Below are positions 27,020-36,182 of a DNA stretch of 64,000 nt, piece by piece. The notes under the pieces are model-generated. The model saw only the letters and a list, made by a program, of their open reading frames with translations, ran no database searches and was not told the origin of the DNA. Position 1 is the first letter of the stretch; every line of letters begins with the position of its first letter. The DNA lies in contig JAFDVS010000032.1 in assembly GCA_018268935.1 (NCBI GenBank), positions 81,987 through 145,986 on the forward strand, in the 5' to 3' direction. Origin of the DNA: Acidobacteriota bacterium. Lineage in GTDB: Bacteria > Acidobacteriota > Terriglobia > Bryobacterales > Bryobacteraceae. A program made the position numbers and the translations under genes.

Positions 27020-28943
27020 TTTCTACAGGGCCGGTAACCGTCCCACCAAGGGAACTCTTCAATACGATCTGCGTCACGTTGAGCGGCGCAAACACCGTGC
27101 CATTGTACTTCCCGCCGCCCGCGTTCGCCAGCGTCCCCAACAACGCGCCGGTGTTCGGGTTGTACACCCCAATCGTTGCCGCCGCGCTAGTGCTCGCCGC
27201 CTCCACCTTGATCTGCGCAGTCTTCAATGTGAAGATCGCTTTCGAAATTGCCACCGTGTCCTGCGCTCGCAGCACCGTCAATCCGCCGCTACGCGACACG
27301 CCGCCAAGCGAAGCTCCGATGGTCACCGCCGTATCCGCCGCCACCGTCCGCAACGTGATCACGAAGTTCGCCGACGTCGCGCCCGCCGGCACAGTCACCG
27401 TTGCCGGAACCGACGCCACGGCCACATTCGAGCTGCTCAACCCCACCACAGCCGCTCCGTCCGCCGGACCACTCAGCGTCACCGTTCCCGTCGCCGTGAA
27501 GATCCCAAACTGGCTCCCTGGATTTACCGCTACTCCGCTCAATGTATACGGCGCCACGACATCCAACCTTCCCGCCGTCGTCACTCCATTCCAGGTCGCC
27601 GTCACATCCGCGCCTGTTGCCGCCGCCACCGGCACCGTAACCACCGGAAATGTCGCCGATGAAGCTCCCGCCGGAATCACCACCGAAACGCCCGCGGGAA
27701 ACGACACCAGCGACGAATCCGTTGTCCCCAGCGTCACCGTCGCGCCCCCTGCCGGAGCCACGCCGCCTAAAGTAACGGTCCCCGTCGCGTTCGCCGCCCC
27801 GCCAACCACCGATCCCGGGTTCATCTTCACTTCCGCCAGCAGCGGCGGATTCCCATGCGTGTTGCGGAACAACCGGAATTCCTGCGCCCAACTGAACACC
27901 AGGTCCTTCGATCCGTTCCCATCCATGTCCGCCGCCAACACGACGCCATTCGGCATCGGGGGCGCATCCAGTAAATCTCCGCCAATCGTCAATCCGCCAT
28001 TGCCCGCGAACACCCGCACCTTACCCGTCGAACTCACCCACGTCGCAATGTCCATCTTCCCATCGGCGTTGAAATCCCCTGCCGCCAGATTCGACATCGG
28101 AACCCCCAACACATAGCCGGAATAGGGTTGGAATTGCCCGTTCCCCACTCCCCGCGCAATGTTGATCGCATGGTTGCTCCCATCCTGCCGCGGCTGCGCC
28201 GTCAGATACGCCAGGTCCGGATAGCCGTCATTGTTGAAGTCCGCCACCACGCTGATCGCAGGAATCGCTACCGTCGATACCGGAGCCCCAAACGTCCCGT
28301 CTCCATTCCCCAGATAGCTCACTCCGCCCGTACCCACAGGCCCCGCGAAATCCAACTTGCCATCGTTGTTCAGATCCGCCGCTATCACATAGAACGTCGA
28401 CAATTGAGGCAACAGCGTAGCCTGCTGAAAACTCCCCGTGCCCGTGCCCAGCGCCACCGCAAACCCGCTTCCCATCGCCGCCACAAGGTCCAACTTCCCA
28501 TCGCCATTGAAGTCGCCCGTCGCCGCATAGTTCGCCGCCCCCGGCAACGCCACGTAACGCGCCGGAGCGAATCCCCCGGCCCCATCCGCCAGCAGAACCA
28601 TCGTCCCCGCCGTCGTCGTCAACAGCAGGTCTGAGCGCCCATCCTGATTGAAATCCCCAGCCTGTATCGTCTGCACGAACGAGCCAACCACGCGCAGTTG
28701 CGCTCCCGCGTATCCCCCCTCCGCCCGCGCCAACGTATAGTAGAATCCGGAACTCGCCCCCGTCATATCCGGAGCGGCCAGGTCCATCCTCCCATCCCCG
28801 TTAAAGTCTCCGGCGACGCTCCAGTACAGCGCCACCCCGAAGCCCCCCGTATGGGCCGACGGCGGCAGAAAATGCGGAACGGTCTGTGCGCACAGCCCCA
28901 ACGTGGCGGCCATCGCGGTAAGTGTGAGACGAATCCCCTTCAT
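27012..28943 (-). CDS. secreted FG-GAP/VCBS repeat protein with Ig-like tail
   Basis: 643 residues from ATG 28943 with a signal peptide ending LCAQ; the frame continues upstream to 29060 but without a signal peptide. Residues 35-385 carry seven calcium-binding FG-GAP motifs of the DFNGDGKLDLV type, forming a beta-propeller. Residues 390-640 hold repeated beta-sandwich modules (VTLGGVAPAGGATVTL, VTVPAGATSANF) like bacterial adhesin Ig domains. A surface binding role is inferred. No enzymatic motif is visible. Confidence 0.85.
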   Translation of the reverse strand: MKGIRLTLTAMAATLGLCAQTVPHFLPPSAHTGGFGVALYWSVAGDFNGDGRMDLAAPDMTGASSGFYYTLARAEGGYAGAQLRVVGSFVQTIQAGDFNQDGRSDLLLTTTAGTMVLLADGAGGFAPARYVALPGAANYAATGDFNGDGKLDLVAAMGSGFAVALGTGTGSFQQATLLPQLSTFYVIAADLNNDGKLDFAGPVGTGGVSYLGNGDGTFGAPVSTVAIPAISVVADFNNDGYPDLAYLTAQPRQDGSNHAINIARGVGNGQFQPYSGYVLGVPMSNLAAGDFNADGKMDIATWVSSTGKVRVFAGNGGLTIGGDLLDAPPMPNGVVLAADMDGNGSKDLVFSWAQEFRLFRNTHGNPPLLAEVKMNPGSVVGGAANATGTVTLGGVAPAGGATVTLGTTDSSLVSFPAGVSVVIPAGASSATFPVVTVPVAAATGADVTATWNGVTTAGRLDVVAPYTLSGVAVNPGSQFGIFTATGTVTLSGPADGAAVVGLSSSNVAVASVPATVTVPAGATSANFVITLRTVAADTAVTIGASLGGVSRSGGLTVLRAQDTVAISKAIFTLKTAQIKVEAASTSAAATIGVYNPNTGALLGTLANAGGGKYNGTVFAPLNVTQIVLKSSLGGTVTGPVEIK

Positions 28944-28966
28944 GTCCCTTAGGACAGCCGCCCCGT

Positions 28967-29314
28967 TCAACGTGGAACACTTTTTTCTTTGCCCCGCGGA
29001 ATCACCGCATCCGCCGCCCAGCCCAACCCTACTCCAATACCGTTGGCGGCATAATCCCATCCATCGTAGGTGTTCGTCATCACCCCAAACCCATCCGCCG
29101 CCTCAAACAAACAAACCACCCCCATCGCCAGCGCCGCTGCCACCCACCTCCTCGGAACCGACAGCAGCATCAGAAAGTAAACAGCGAAGGAGACCCCCGT
29201 ATTCCCCGCGTAACTGTGCACCAACACCTCATACGGACCCCGATACCCACTCTTCCACAACAGTACTCCCACCCCCGCCAGCACCATCGCCACGTTGCGG
29301 GCTTTCGTGTTCAT
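28967..29314 (-). CDS. small VanZ-like membrane protein
   Basis: 115 residues with three to four hydrophobic helices. The motif LFEAADGFGVMTNTYDGWDYAANGIGV recalls the VanZ-like and related small membrane families, in which acidic residues follow a helix. The function is unknown. It lies 23 bases upstream of the FG-GAP gene in the same direction and diverges from gntR. Confidence 0.6.
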   Translation of the reverse strand: MNTKARNVAMVLAGVGVLLWKSGYRGPYEVLVHSYAGNTGVSFAVYFLMLLSVPRRWVAAALAMGVVCLFEAADGFGVMTNTYDGWDYAANGIGVGLGWAADAVIPRGKEKSVPR

Positions 29315-29357
29315 CTACCCCACCCTTAGCACACCACGGCGGCAAGCGAAATAGCTC

Positions 29358-29389
29358 TTGACTGTTCTAGTAAACTAGTACACTATAAA
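29358..29389 (+). promoter_or_regulatory. gntR promoter with operator between -35 and -10
   Basis: TTGACT at 29358-29363 is the -35. The best-spaced -10 is CACTAT at 29381-29386 (17-base spacer), and TATAAA follows at 29384-29389. A perfect 12-bp dyad CTAGT-AA-ACTAG (29367-29378) fills the spacer. Transcription would begin at or next to ATG 29393, so the mRNA is probably leaderless; no Shine-Dalgarno is present. Confidence 0.7.
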
Positions 29390-29392
29390 ACC

Positions 29393-29809
29393 ATGCAGGT
29401 CCCGAAACAAGCCCCGTTTCGCTTCGCCCTCGACCTGCGCTCCGGCGTCCCCGTCTACCGCCAGATCATCGACCAGGTTATGGGCGGCATCGCCGCTTCC
29501 TCGCTCTCCCCCGGCGATCAGCTCCCCACCGTCCGCCAGCTCGCCGTCGATCTCGCCATCAATCCCAACACCGTCATCCGCGCCTACCGCGAACTCGAAC
29601 TCCTCGGCGTACTCGACACCCAACAAGGCACCGGCACCTTCATCGCCCGCCAGAAAACTCCGCGCCCCTCCGCCGAGCGCGCCCGCCGCCTCTCCCAACT
29701 CGTCCAGGAATTCGCCGCCCGCTGTGGCGCCGAAGGCTTTTCCCTCGATGACGTCCTCGAAGCCCTCGAAGATCTCCGCCCCGAAAGCAACAAGAAAAGG
29801 AGAACCTAA
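29393..29809 (+). CDS. GntR-family regulator, YtrA-like
   Basis: 138 residues. The winged helix is at about 18-85: SGVPVYRQIIDQV, SSLSPGDQLPTVRQLAVDLAINPNTVIRAYRELELLGVL and QQGTGTFIA. The C-terminal part is short (about 50 residues, helical), as in the YtrA subfamily, which usually controls ABC transporters; here the operon instead has an SPFH protein. It heads a four-gene run, with 5, 6 and 4 bases between genes. Confidence 0.93.
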   Translation: MQVPKQAPFRFALDLRSGVPVYRQIIDQVMGGIAASSLSPGDQLPTVRQLAVDLAINPNTVIRAYRELELLGVLDTQQGTGTFIARQKTPRPSAERARRLSQLVQEFAARCGAEGFSLDDVLEALEDLRPESNKKRRT

Positions 29810-29814
29810 TCCCC

Positions 29815-30690
29815 ATGTGGCAAGATCGTAATCCCTTCCAGATCTCCGGAGTCGCCGCCGCCTGCGGCCTCATCTGCGCCGCCATCGGTGTCCTGCTCTC
29901 CGCTCTCCTCGATCACCGCGCTCCAGCCGCTGTCGGCATCGTCGCCGGCCTGTACTGCCTGTTCTCCATCAAAGTCGCCGACCAGTGGGAGAAAGTCGCC
30001 GTCCTCCGCCTCGGCCGTTATTCCGGCCTGCGCGGACCCGGCATATTCCTCATCATTCCCGTGGTCGATACACTCAGCCGCTACGTAGACCAGCGTGTCC
30101 GCGTTTCCTCCGTATCCGCTGAATCCACCCTTACCCGAGACACCGTCCCCGTCAACGTCGATGCCATCGTGTTCTGGGTCGTCTGGAACGCCGAAAAATC
30201 CATCCTCGAAGTTGAGGACTTCGTTCAGGCCATCACCATGAGCGCTCAAACCGGACTCCGCGAGTCCATCGGCCGTCACGAACTCGCGCAGATGATCACC
30301 GAACGCGAATCCCTCGGCCGCGAACTCCAGCGCATCCTCGACGAAAAAACCAACCCCTGGGGCATCACCATCCAATCCGTCGAAATCCGCGACGTCCGCA
30401 TCCCCCAAGGCCTCGAAGACGCCATGTCCCGCCAGGCCCAGGCCGAGCGCGAACGCCAGGCCCGCATCATCCTCGGCCAGGCTGAAACCGAAATCGCCGC
30501 CAAGTTCTCCGAAGCCGCCAAGACGTATCAGGACAACCCCGTCGCCCTCCACCTCCGCGCCATGAACATGCTCTACGAAGCCATCAAAGAGCGCGGCTCC
30601 ATGGTCATCGTCCCCTCCTCCGTCGTCGAAACCATGGGACTCGGCGGCGCCATCGCCACTGCCTCCCTCAACGGAGCGAAAACGGAGTGA
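29815..30690 (+). CDS. SPFH/band 7 (stomatin-like) membrane protein
   Basis: 291 residues. Two hydrophobic segments lie at about 10-50, then a band-7 domain at about 55-220: VLRLGRYSGLRGPGIFLIIPVVD, RVSSVSAESTLTRDTVPVNVDAIVFW and IQSVEIRDVRIPQGLEDAM. A coiled coil follows (MSRQAQAERERQARIILGQAE). Such proteins form oligomeric membrane scaffolds. Near the C-terminus VIVPSS is typical. It is cotranscribed with gntR and the esterase-like gene. Confidence 0.93.
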   Translation: MWQDRNPFQISGVAAACGLICAAIGVLLSALLDHRAPAAVGIVAGLYCLFSIKVADQWEKVAVLRLGRYSGLRGPGIFLIIPVVDTLSRYVDQRVRVSSVSAESTLTRDTVPVNVDAIVFWVVWNAEKSILEVEDFVQAITMSAQTGLRESIGRHELAQMITERESLGRELQRILDEKTNPWGITIQSVEIRDVRIPQGLEDAMSRQAQAERERQARIILGQAETEIAAKFSEAAKTYQDNPVALHLRAMNMLYEAIKERGSMVIVPSSVVETMGLGGAIATASLNGAKTE

Positions 30691-30696
30691 ACCCTC

Positions 30697-32181
30697 ATGC
30701 CCCCAATCTGGCTCGTCCTCTACGCGGCCCTCGACGAAACCTACTCCACAGGCCAGACGCAGAAGCTCGCCCAATATCTCACCCCCGAAACCGTCTGGCG
30801 ATCCGATAACACCGACATCCCATTCCTCAAGATCCTCGACGCCATCCGCCAGCGCGCCGCCAATTCCCCCGTCCTCTGGAAAACCCGCATCGTCAGCATC
30901 CAATCGAGCGGCGACACAACCACCATCCACACCGAAGCCAACTTCACCATCGGCAAGGATAGCTTCCGAGGCACTTCCAAAGACACGTGGCTCCAGACCG
31001 CCGAAGGCTGGAAGCTCCGCCGCATCGACTGGCTCACCGAAGAGCGCGTCGGTGCGCTCACTCCCGACAACATCGCTTCTCAAGTCGCCGCCGATCTCAA
31101 GCGTTACGCAATCCCACTCGCCACAACCGACCCGACCAAACCCACCGACGACCTCGAACCACTAGGGCGCGCCATCGCCGACGCCCGCATCGTGGCCCTC
31201 GGCGAAGCCACCCATGGCGCCAGCGAGTTCTTCCTCCTCAAACACCGTATCCTCCGCTACCTCGTCGAAAAGAAGGGATTCACCGTATTCGCGCTCGAAG
31301 CCAACTGGCCCGAATCCCTCGCCGCCGACCGCTACATCAAGTTGGGCGCAGGCGACGCCAAACAAGCCATCGCCGCCATGTATTTCTGGATCTACTACAA
31401 CCAGGAAATGCTCGACCTCATCGAATGGATGCGCGCCTACAACGCCTCTCCCAACCGGCGCGCCACACTCTCCTTCACTTCCTTCGACATGCAGACTCCG
31501 GACAAAGCCGCCGCACTCGCCGAAAGCTACCTCGCCCGCATGATCCCCACAACCACCCCCGCCCCCACCACGGACCTGTTCGACACCAACAAAGAGGAAT
31601 GGATCCGCAGAACCTCCGAGGCCGAATTCCGCGATGCCCGCCAGGCCGCCAACATCGTCCGTCAGGCAAAGCTCAACGAAACCCGCCGTGGCACGTCTTA
31701 CCGCGACTCCGCCATGGCCGAAAACATCCAGTGGCTCGCCTCGCAAGCCTTCCCCAAAGAGAAGATCATCCTCTGGGCCCACAGCGGCCACCTCACCCGC
31801 GAACCCGGCTCCCAGTCCGCCGGCGAAATCCTAGCCAAAACTTACGGCAAAGACTACTTCATTCTAGGCTTCACCTTTCACCAAGGCGCCGTCCGAGCCA
31901 GCCCCGGCCAGTCCGAGCACGCCGTGCCACCCGCCCCGACGGGCTCCGGCAGCGACGTCTTCACCAAAGCCTCCATCCCGCTCTTCCTCCTCTGCGCCAC
32001 AACGCCTCCACCCACCTCGGCACTGGGTAAATGGATCGCCCAGCCCCAGCTCTTCTATCACTTCGGAGCCTACTGGAACACCCGTTCCCTCGATGCCAAC
32101 CTCGCCCGCATCACGCTGAAAGACAGTTACGACTGTTTCATCCACACCAGGGAGTCCACAGCCACCCATCCGCTACAATGA
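30697..32181 (+). CDS. erythromycin esterase-like protein with N-terminal SnoaL-like domain
   Basis: 494 residues. Residues 5-110 resemble a SnoaL/NTF2-like cone ([14 protein letters not shown] strands, [10 protein letters not shown]). From about 145 the erythromycin-esterase fold begins: [27 protein letters not shown] near 165, [16 protein letters not shown] near 205 and [13 protein letters not shown] near 357. The His and Glu residues of GEATHG and the WAHSGH motif are the proposed catalytic set. Most chromosomal relatives do not hydrolyse macrolides and their substrate is unknown. It starts 6 bases after the SPFH gene. Confidence 0.85.
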   Translation: MPPIWLVLYAALDETYSTGQTQKLAQYLTPETVWRSDNTDIPFLKILDAIRQRAANSPVLWKTRIVSIQSSGDTTTIHTEANFTIGKDSFRGTSKDTWLQTAEGWKLRRIDWLTEERVGALTPDNIASQVAADLKRYAIPLATTDPTKPTDDLEPLGRAIADARIVALGEATHGASEFFLLKHRILRYLVEKKGFTVFALEANWPESLAADRYIKLGAGDAKQAIAAMYFWIYYNQEMLDLIEWMRAYNASPNRRATLSFTSFDMQTPDKAAALAESYLARMIPTTTPAPTTDLFDTNKEEWIRRTSEAEFRDARQAANIVRQAKLNETRRGTSYRDSAMAENIQWLASQAFPKEKIILWAHSGHLTREPGSQSAGEILAKTYGKDYFILGFTFHQGAVRASPGQSEHAVPPAPTGSGSDVFTKASIPLFLLCATTPPPTSALGKWIAQPQLFYHFGAYWNTRSLDANLARITLKDSYDCFIHTRESTATHPLQ

Positions 32182-32185
32182 CCCC

Positions 32186-33205
32186 ATGCGCCGCCTCATC
32201 CTGGGACTCGCCATCACTCTCTCCACCCAAGCCGCCGATTGGAGCCCCCAGCGCGCCGCGCAATACCTCGACGCCCGCCAGCAAGCCTGGTTCACCTGGC
32301 AGCCCGCCATCGCTTCCGGCCGCGGCCCATGCCTCTCCTGCCACACCGGTATGACCTACCTCCTCGCGCGCCCCGCCCTTCGCCAAGCCCTCCATGAAAC
32401 CGGCCCCTCTCCACAGGAAACCACCCATCTCGAAGCCATTAGAAAGCGGGTCCCACTCGACACCGCCGCCAAATACGCACCCAAGGCCAAGAACCCCCAC
32501 GACGCCGACCAACCCCTTGGCGCCGAAGCCATCCTCTCCACGCTGTTCCTCGCGCAACAACCCGACGCCGCACCAGCCTTCAACCGCCTCTGGTCCCTCC
32601 AGATCCGCGAAGGCGAACACAAAGGCGCCTGGCACTGGAACGTCCTCGATCTCGAGCCCTGGGAAGAACCGCACTCCGTCTTCTACGGAGCCACCCTCGC
32701 CGCCATCGCCGTTGGCCTCGCCCCCGCCCAACAAAAGCGCCCCGAAGTCCAGGCCCTCGTCCAATACCTCACCAGCAATCAATCCAAACAGCCCCTCCAG
32801 AACCGCCTCATGCTCGCCTGGGCTTCCACCAAACTCCCCGGCCTACTCACCAAATCCCAACGCAAAGCCATCCTCAAAGAAGCCATCGAACACCAGCAAC
32901 CCGACGGCTCCTGGACCCTCGCCGCTCTCGGTCCCTGGCATCCCCACGACAAAGCGCCCCAGCAACCCGGACCCAACGCCTACGCCACCGGACTCGCAAC
33001 CTTCCTCCTGCAAAAATCCGAGCCCAAACACCCCGCGCTCGAAAAGGCTCGCACCTGGCTCAAAGCCCACCAGCACCCTGAAGGTTATTGGGACGCCGCC
33101 TCCCTCAACAAACCCTACCCCGAAGGCAGCATGCAATCCCAATTCATGCGCGACGCCGCAACTGCCTTCGCCGTCCTGGCCCTCACCGCATCGTCTCGGC
33201 CATAG
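32186..33205 (+). CDS. exported terpenoid-cyclase-like alpha-toroid protein with CxxCH heme motif
   Basis: 339 residues with a signal peptide ending STQA. Cys49, Cys52 and His53 (CLSCHTG) form a c-type heme attachment motif. The rest is helical with repeats typical of squalene-hopene cyclase/prenyltransferase toroids (EHQQPDGSWTLAALGPW, ATGLATFLLQ, ARTWLKAHQHPEGYWDA). The DxDD cyclase motif is not seen, so it is probably not a hopene cyclase. It is the last gene of the gntR operon. A periplasmic heme protein role is inference; no distal heme ligand can be assigned. Confidence 0.75.
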   Translation: MRRLILGLAITLSTQAADWSPQRAAQYLDARQQAWFTWQPAIASGRGPCLSCHTGMTYLLARPALRQALHETGPSPQETTHLEAIRKRVPLDTAAKYAPKAKNPHDADQPLGAEAILSTLFLAQQPDAAPAFNRLWSLQIREGEHKGAWHWNVLDLEPWEEPHSVFYGATLAAIAVGLAPAQQKRPEVQALVQYLTSNQSKQPLQNRLMLAWASTKLPGLLTKSQRKAILKEAIEHQQPDGSWTLAALGPWHPHDKAPQQPGPNAYATGLATFLLQKSEPKHPALEKARTWLKAHQHPEGYWDAASLNKPYPEGSMQSQFMRDAATAFAVLALTASSRP

Positions 33206-33299
33206 CTTGTGGTCAGTCACCATGGCCCGGCGGCTACCGCCTCCCGAGCCGCGAATTTTCACGCAGCAGCCCTGCCCCAACTTTCACGCGAAAAGTGGG

Positions 33300-33340
33300 G
33301 CAGGCCATCGCGGTATGTGGCCTGCCTCGGCCGAAGGCCG
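33300..33340. repeat. twin-hairpin REP-like element, copy 3
   Basis: GCAGGCCA (33300-33307) pairs with TGGCCTGC (33318-33325), followed by CGGCC-GAA-GGCCG (33328-33340), nearly identical to copy 2. It is flanked upstream by an imperfect GCCCCAACTTT / AAAGTGGGGC dyad at about 33274-33301. The whole 232-base gap 33206-33437 seems free of genes. Confidence 0.75.
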
Positions 33341-33437
33341 CGTTGACAGCCCACCCTTTCCAATCCCGATCCCACTGAATCCTCCGCGACACATCGGTGT
33401 ATATCACTCAGCATCGGCCTCGGCCGCCGGCCCCACC

Positions 33438-34808
33438 TCACCTCCCGCCGCTAAAACAATACAGCGTCCCCTTCGTCCGCACAAACAGCCGCCCATCCCC
33501 AATCGCCGGACTCGCGAACACCTGCTCCCCCAGGTCATTCACCGCCAGCACCTCCCACTCCGCACCCGCCTTCAACACGCTCAGCTTGCCTTCCTCACTT
33601 ACCATGTACACCTTTCCATCTCCCGCCACCGGCGAAGCATAATATTCACCCAGCGCCTCTGCGCTCCGTCCCTGCTTCAACACCTTCCCCGTCGCCGGAT
33701 CAAGTGCCGTCACAATTCCCCCCGATTTCACTAGATAATAAACCCCGCCATACAATAAAGGAGTCGGAATATACGGAATATTCTTCTGCAGCCGCCAGTC
33801 CACCGCTTCCGCTTCCAATTTCCCCTTCCCATCCATCCGCACCGAAATCGCTCCATAAGGACCCATTCCCAAAGTCCGTGCCTCTTCCCACTCCGCCGCG
33901 TCGATCAGTCCATCCCCATTCCGGTCCACCCATCCGAAATGTTCTTCCCAATCCTTCTCCGGCTTGCTCTCCGCCACCGAAACTTTCCCGTCCTTGTTCT
34001 TGTCCGTTTTCTCCAGCACCGCCGCGAACGTCGGCAGCCAAGGCTCGTTCGAGCCCAGCGTCGACACCAGCAACCGGTCTCCATTCACCAACGGAGTCCC
34101 CATCCCTCCGCTAGAGGAAATCGGCAGCCACCACCGCAACTCGCCCGTCGCCAGATAATACGAGTCCAGCCGCGTCGACCCGATCGTGATCACCTGATCC
34201 CCGTGTACCAGCGGCACGCCCCAGCCTTCCTTATGTTCCTTCCGCACCGTCTTCCACCGCTGCTTTCCTGTGTTCTTATCCACCGCCATCAAAAAGCCGC
34301 CCCGTGTCTCATCGCACAGCAACACCACCATGTTCCCCGCCACTACCGGCGAAGTCGAAACGCCATAAAAGTTCTGAAACGGACCAAGCGGCAGCCGCCA
34401 CCGTTCCTTCCCATCCAATCCATACGAGGCCATCCCAAAGTCCGGAAAGAATACGTACACCGCATTCCCATCCGCCGCCGGAGTCGACGACGCCGGATCA
34501 TTCGCCTTGTAGATCTCGTGGACATGCTGGCGCGGCAATTCCCGCCGCCAAACCTCCCGCCCCGTGGCCGCATCGTAGGCCAACGTCAACAGCGTCTTCC
34601 CCTCGCTCGCTGTGACGAATACCTTGCCCCCGGCCACAATCGGCGACGATTGCCCGAACGGCACCTTCGCCTTCCAGGCACTGTCACCGGGCCCGAACTT
34701 CACCGGCAGTGGCTTGCCATCGGCCACCCCCGAGCCGGCAGGCCCGCGAAACTGAGGCCAATCCGCAGCCGCCACCGTCATGCACACCAACAGAGAGATC
34801 AGAAACAT
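33438..34808 (-). CDS. exported PQQ-like beta-propeller protein with inserted EF-hands
   Basis: 456 residues with a signal peptide ending VAAA. Repeated blades such as AYDAATGREVWRREL, AVDKNTGKQRWKTV and TALDPATGKVLKQG identify a BamB/PQQ-type propeller. Near residues 266-305 two calcium-binding loops (DKNKDGKVS and DRNGDGLID) form an EF-hand pair inserted in the propeller. The opening WPQFRGPAGSGVA is the common start of planctomycete/acidobacterial PQQ-like proteins. No catalytic quinoprotein residues are evident. Confidence 0.9.
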   Translation of the reverse strand: MFLISLLVCMTVAAADWPQFRGPAGSGVADGKPLPVKFGPGDSAWKAKVPFGQSSPIVAGGKVFVTASEGKTLLTLAYDAATGREVWRRELPRQHVHEIYKANDPASSTPAADGNAVYVFFPDFGMASYGLDGKERWRLPLGPFQNFYGVSTSPVVAGNMVVLLCDETRGGFLMAVDKNTGKQRWKTVRKEHKEGWGVPLVHGDQVITIGSTRLDSYYLATGELRWWLPISSSGGMGTPLVNGDRLLVSTLGSNEPWLPTFAAVLEKTDKNKDGKVSVAESKPEKDWEEHFGWVDRNGDGLIDAAEWEEARTLGMGPYGAISVRMDGKGKLEAEAVDWRLQKNIPYIPTPLLYGGVYYLVKSGGIVTALDPATGKVLKQGRSAEALGEYYASPVAGDGKVYMVSEEGKLSVLKAGAEWEVLAVNDLGEQVFASPAIGDGRLFVRTKGTLYCFSGGR

Positions 34809-34868
34809 GATTACTCATGGTAACCCGCTCGTTCTTCCTCTCCAAACAGCAGTCTCTGTTGATCTGCC

Positions 34869-34897
34869 TTGACCATTTGTATAGTTTATTATACATT
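34869..34897 (+). promoter_or_regulatory. promoter and dyad operator of the Xre-type regulator
   Basis: TTGACC at 34869-34874 and TACATT at 34892-34897 are separated by exactly 17 bases. A perfect dyad GTATA-N6-TATAC (34879-34894) overlaps the spacer and -10. Transcription would start only a few bases before ATG 34909, and no Shine-Dalgarno is visible. Confidence 0.7.
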
Positions 34898-34908
34898 CAG
34901 TACAGGAT

Positions 34909-35181
34909 ATGCAGCGGAAAGGCGAGATCAACCCACCCCCGATCTTCAACCGCATCCCCGTCCTCCGTGCCGAGCACGCCATGAGCCGTCTCGACCTCGC
35001 ACAAGCCCTCGACGTCAGCTACCAAACCATCGGCTATCTCGAGCGTGGCGACTTCCTCCCCAGCCTCGACCTCGCCTTCCGCATCAGTGAGTTCTTCGGC
35101 CTCCCCATTGAGGCCATCTTCTCCCGCAAACCCTTCCAACCTATGAGCAAACAGCTCTACACCACGGTAGGTGAACCATGA
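34909..35181 (+). CDS. Xre/Cro-type helix-turn-helix regulator
   Basis: 90 residues. The HTH is NRIPVLRAEHAMSRLDLAQALDVSYQTIGYLERGDFLPSL at about 14-53, followed by LAFRISEFFGLPIEAIFS, as in the YozG-type small regulators paired with membrane proteins. Its stop overlaps the next start by four bases (ATGA). It probably represses its own promoter through the dyad at 34879-34894. Confidence 0.9.
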   Translation: MQRKGEINPPPIFNRIPVLRAEHAMSRLDLAQALDVSYQTIGYLERGDFLPSLDLAFRISEFFGLPIEAIFSRKPFQPMSKQLYTTVGEP

Positions 35182-35624
35182 CCCGGTCCAAACGTCGCTT
35201 TTTTGTCGCCCTCATGTACGCCAGCTACATCGCTATCGCGATTCTTCCCGGCGTCGCCAGAGGCCAATCCGGCCTCCTCGCCACACTTGGCTTTACCGCC
35301 ACCGGCGTTGCCGGCATTCTTCTGTTCGGATGTTGGCTAGCCCTCACCGGGCTGCTGCACGAATACGGCTTCCCCGGCGATCACCGCCTCTTCACCAGCC
35401 GTGACGAGCGCCAGACCGCCGTCCGCCACCGCGCCTTCGTCCGCGCCTACGCCATCCTCGCCGCCCTGCTCTGCGCCGCCTGCGTCTACTCGGCCATCGC
35501 CTTCGACGCCGGCTTCTGGATCCCCGATGCCGGCGCGCGCCACCCCATCCTCTTTGGCCTCGTCTTCCTCACCGCCTCGTTGCCATCCGCCGTCATTGCC
35601 TGGACCGAGCCCGACCCGGCCTAA
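35178..35624 (+). CDS. small membrane protein paired with the Xre regulator
   Basis: 148 residues with four predicted transmembrane helices (about 9-27, 35-58, 88-110 and 122-142). A cytosolic loop carries charged DERQTAVRHRAFVRA. It resembles the DUF2178-like proteins that accompany YozG-type regulators, but I cannot confirm the family. Translation is coupled to the regulator. Confidence 0.7.
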   Translation: MTRSKRRFFVALMYASYIAIAILPGVARGQSGLLATLGFTATGVAGILLFGCWLALTGLLHEYGFPGDHRLFTSRDERQTAVRHRAFVRAYAILAALLCAACVYSAIAFDAGFWIPDAGARHPILFGLVFLTASLPSAVIAWTEPDPA

Positions 35625-35631
35625 CGCCGCT

Positions 35632-36102
35632 CTACAACTTTGTAAACCAATGATGCGAAGTGGAGACAATCTCCCACCCTTCGCTCCCATACAAAGCATT
35701 CCCCCGTGTATTGTCCGTCAGGCACTCCAGGTGCGCCTGCTCCATCCCCAACTCCCGGAAGTAATCGAGCATCCCCCGCAGCATGGCCCGTCCGTATCCT
35801 TTATGCTGATGACCCTGATCCACACCCAGCAAATCCACATACCCCAGCTTTGCTGCCCCATCCACCGTCCCTGTAGCCACAGCCACAACCTCGCCGCCGG
35901 CTTCTCCTACCAGAATCAACTGCGACGCAAACACTTTGTCCAGCCGGGCATTCCACCTCATTCGCCAATCGCACCCGTTCAACGGTCCAAACCGCTCGTC
36001 CAGCTTCTTGAACCACGTAATCGGTTCAAAACTGTCGATGATCATTGCCCGCAGCTTCGCATGATCGGCCTCCGTGGCCAGCCGGAAATGTAGCGATTCC
36101 AT
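35632..36102 (-). CDS. GNAT-family N-acetyltransferase
   Basis: 156 residues. The acetyl-CoA loop is GVDQGHQHKGYGRAMLRGML at about 92-111, preceded by GYVDLLGV and followed by LECLTDNTRGNALYGSEGWEIV. The acceptor is unknown. The gene stands alone, convergent with the Xre pair at a 7-base gap. Confidence 0.88.
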   Translation of the reverse strand: MESLHFRLATEADHAKLRAMIIDSFEPITWFKKLDERFGPLNGCDWRMRWNARLDKVFASQLILVGEAGGEVVAVATGTVDGAAKLGYVDLLGVDQGHQHKGYGRAMLRGMLDYFRELGMEQAHLECLTDNTRGNALYGSEGWEIVSTSHHWFTKL

Positions 36103-36182
36103 ACAAGGGAAGCCTACCGCAAACCGATCTGCTCTACCAAACCGAATCGAACTGTGGTGTAATGCCTAATCTGGGACGCCCA

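Noticed and set aside
34879..34894. Dyad GTATA-N6-TATAC considered as a dif (XerCD) site
   Set aside because: It lacks the XerC/XerD arm sequences and sits precisely on a promoter; the skew change in this window also points to an origin rather than a terminus.
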